Assembly: GCA_012270695.1 (NCBI GenBank)
Contig: JAAXHV010000263.1
Span: 1,309-6,336 of the forward strand
Source of the DNA: Gammaproteobacteria bacterium
GTDB taxonomy: Bacteria > Pseudomonadota > Gammaproteobacteria > Eutrophobiales > Eutrophobiaceae
DNA length: 5,028 bases
Direction of reading: 5' to 3'
The position numbers and the translations under genes are program-made. The notes beneath the pieces were generated by a model. It searched no databases and had not been told where the DNA came from. It saw nothing but the letters and a program-made list of their open reading frames with translations. Of the stretch, positions 4,636 to 5,028 are shown one piece after another (positions within the stretch are counted from its first letter, which is position 1; every line of letters starts with the position of its first letter).

Positions 4636-5028
4636 TCAGTCTGTCAGCCCGACTTCCTCACGGGTACGGGTACAGGAATCAATAACAGTATAGATCGCTT
4701 CCTTTATGGAGACCTCCAAATCGGGCACGCGGATAACGCCCATGCCACCCAGACCCTCAGTAAACTCTGCCGGCATATCGCTTTCGCCCAGCCATGCATA
4801 GCCTATACGCACCAGTGGGAAACCGGTCCGGTTGATGGTCGCGGCGTCGGTCTGTCCTGCCATGTGCGGAGCGCCGGGATAGGGTTTGCCGTGCACTTCC
4901 CTCCAGGCGCGCAAAGCTGACTGTACCACCCAGTGGTCCGGGTCGGTCGCTGACGCATCGCAAGTGACGACGGTCTCCCATTCCGCCTCCACGTCAGCAT
5001 GTCTGGCCAGGATGGCTTTCATCACCTG
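4636..5028 (-). CDS. M20-family metallohydrolase (peptidase/deacetylase-like), C-terminal 130 residues, cut by window edge
   Basis: The frame is open to the end of the window, so this is the 3' end of a longer gene; internal GTG/ATG codons near 5020-5025 are probably not the start. The 130 visible residues look like the last part of an M20/ArgE/DapE-type amidohydrolase. The start of the fragment resembles the end of a dimerisation domain, then ATDPDHWVVQSALRAW (27-42), then MAGQTDAATINRTGFPLVRIGY (57-78) with the family's G-x-T-D-A block, then GMGVIRVPDLEVSIKEAIYTVI (95-116). Family members hydrolyse amide bonds with one or two zinc ions. The conserved His expected shortly before the final segment (H-x-x-N-E in many members) is not seen; the stretch reads EFTEGLGGMGVIRV instead. 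The gene ends in TGATAA, 24 bp before the VOC gene. The assignment rests on the C-terminus only. Confidence 0.72.
   Translation of the reverse strand, partial: QVMKAILARHADVEAEWETVVTCDASATDPDHWVVQSALRAWREVHGKPYPGAPHMAGQTDAATINRTGFPLVRIGYAWLGESDMPAEFTEGLGGMGVIRVPDLEVSIKEAIYTVIDSCTRTREEVGLTD

Noticed and set aside
1..5028. CRISPR array, tRNA, rRNA or insertion sequence with transposase
   Set aside because: No regularly spaced repeats, no cloverleaf or rRNA-like sequence and no transposase reading frame were seen on either strand.

Overview
The window is a compact stretch of bacterial chromosome of roughly even base composition, with short intergenic gaps and good Shine-Dalgarno sequences in front of most genes. 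It looks like a Gram-negative proteobacterium, most likely an environmental gammaproteobacterium. That placement is an inference from the gene families and from two intergenic repeats of the kind linked to REP/Y1-transposase systems. No rRNA, tRNA, CRISPR array, transposase gene or phage gene is visible.

Layout. On the minus strand, read right to left: the C-terminal part of an M20-type metallohydrolase (4636-5028, cut by the window edge) and a small VOC/glyoxalase-fold enzyme (4174-4611). A plus-strand pair converges on these: a DUF1989 (urea carboxylase-associated/CgdAB-like) protein (3162-3782) and, after one base, a Rieske [2Fe-2S] ferredoxin (3784-4101). A 92-bp divergent promoter region (3070-3161) separates the pair from a second minus-strand series: a CoxG-like SRPBCC protein (2626-3069), a carbazole-dioxygenase-type Rieske oxygenase (1253-2539), an FMN-dependent azoreductase/quinone reductase (523-1149) and the N-terminal half of a BphC-type extradiol ring-cleavage dioxygenase (1-476, cut by the window edge).

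How the genes may work together. The oxygenase and the Rieske ferredoxin resemble the two-protein core of the carbazole dioxygenase (CarAa/CarAc) system. The extradiol enzyme would cleave a catechol-like product and the flavoprotein could handle quinones. DUF1989, M20 and VOC proteins suggest a nitrogen-containing or amide-linked substrate. The set reads as an undescribed catabolic cluster for an aromatic, possibly nitrogen-bearing compound. The substrate cannot be read from sequence, and no ferredoxin reductase or regulator lies inside the window.

Non-coding structure. A perfect 24-bp inverted repeat fills the oxygenase/azoreductase junction and covers the azoreductase start. A second REP-like element fills the convergent junction at 4107-4173. 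An AT-rich 13-bp inverted repeat lies between coxG and the oxygenase gene.
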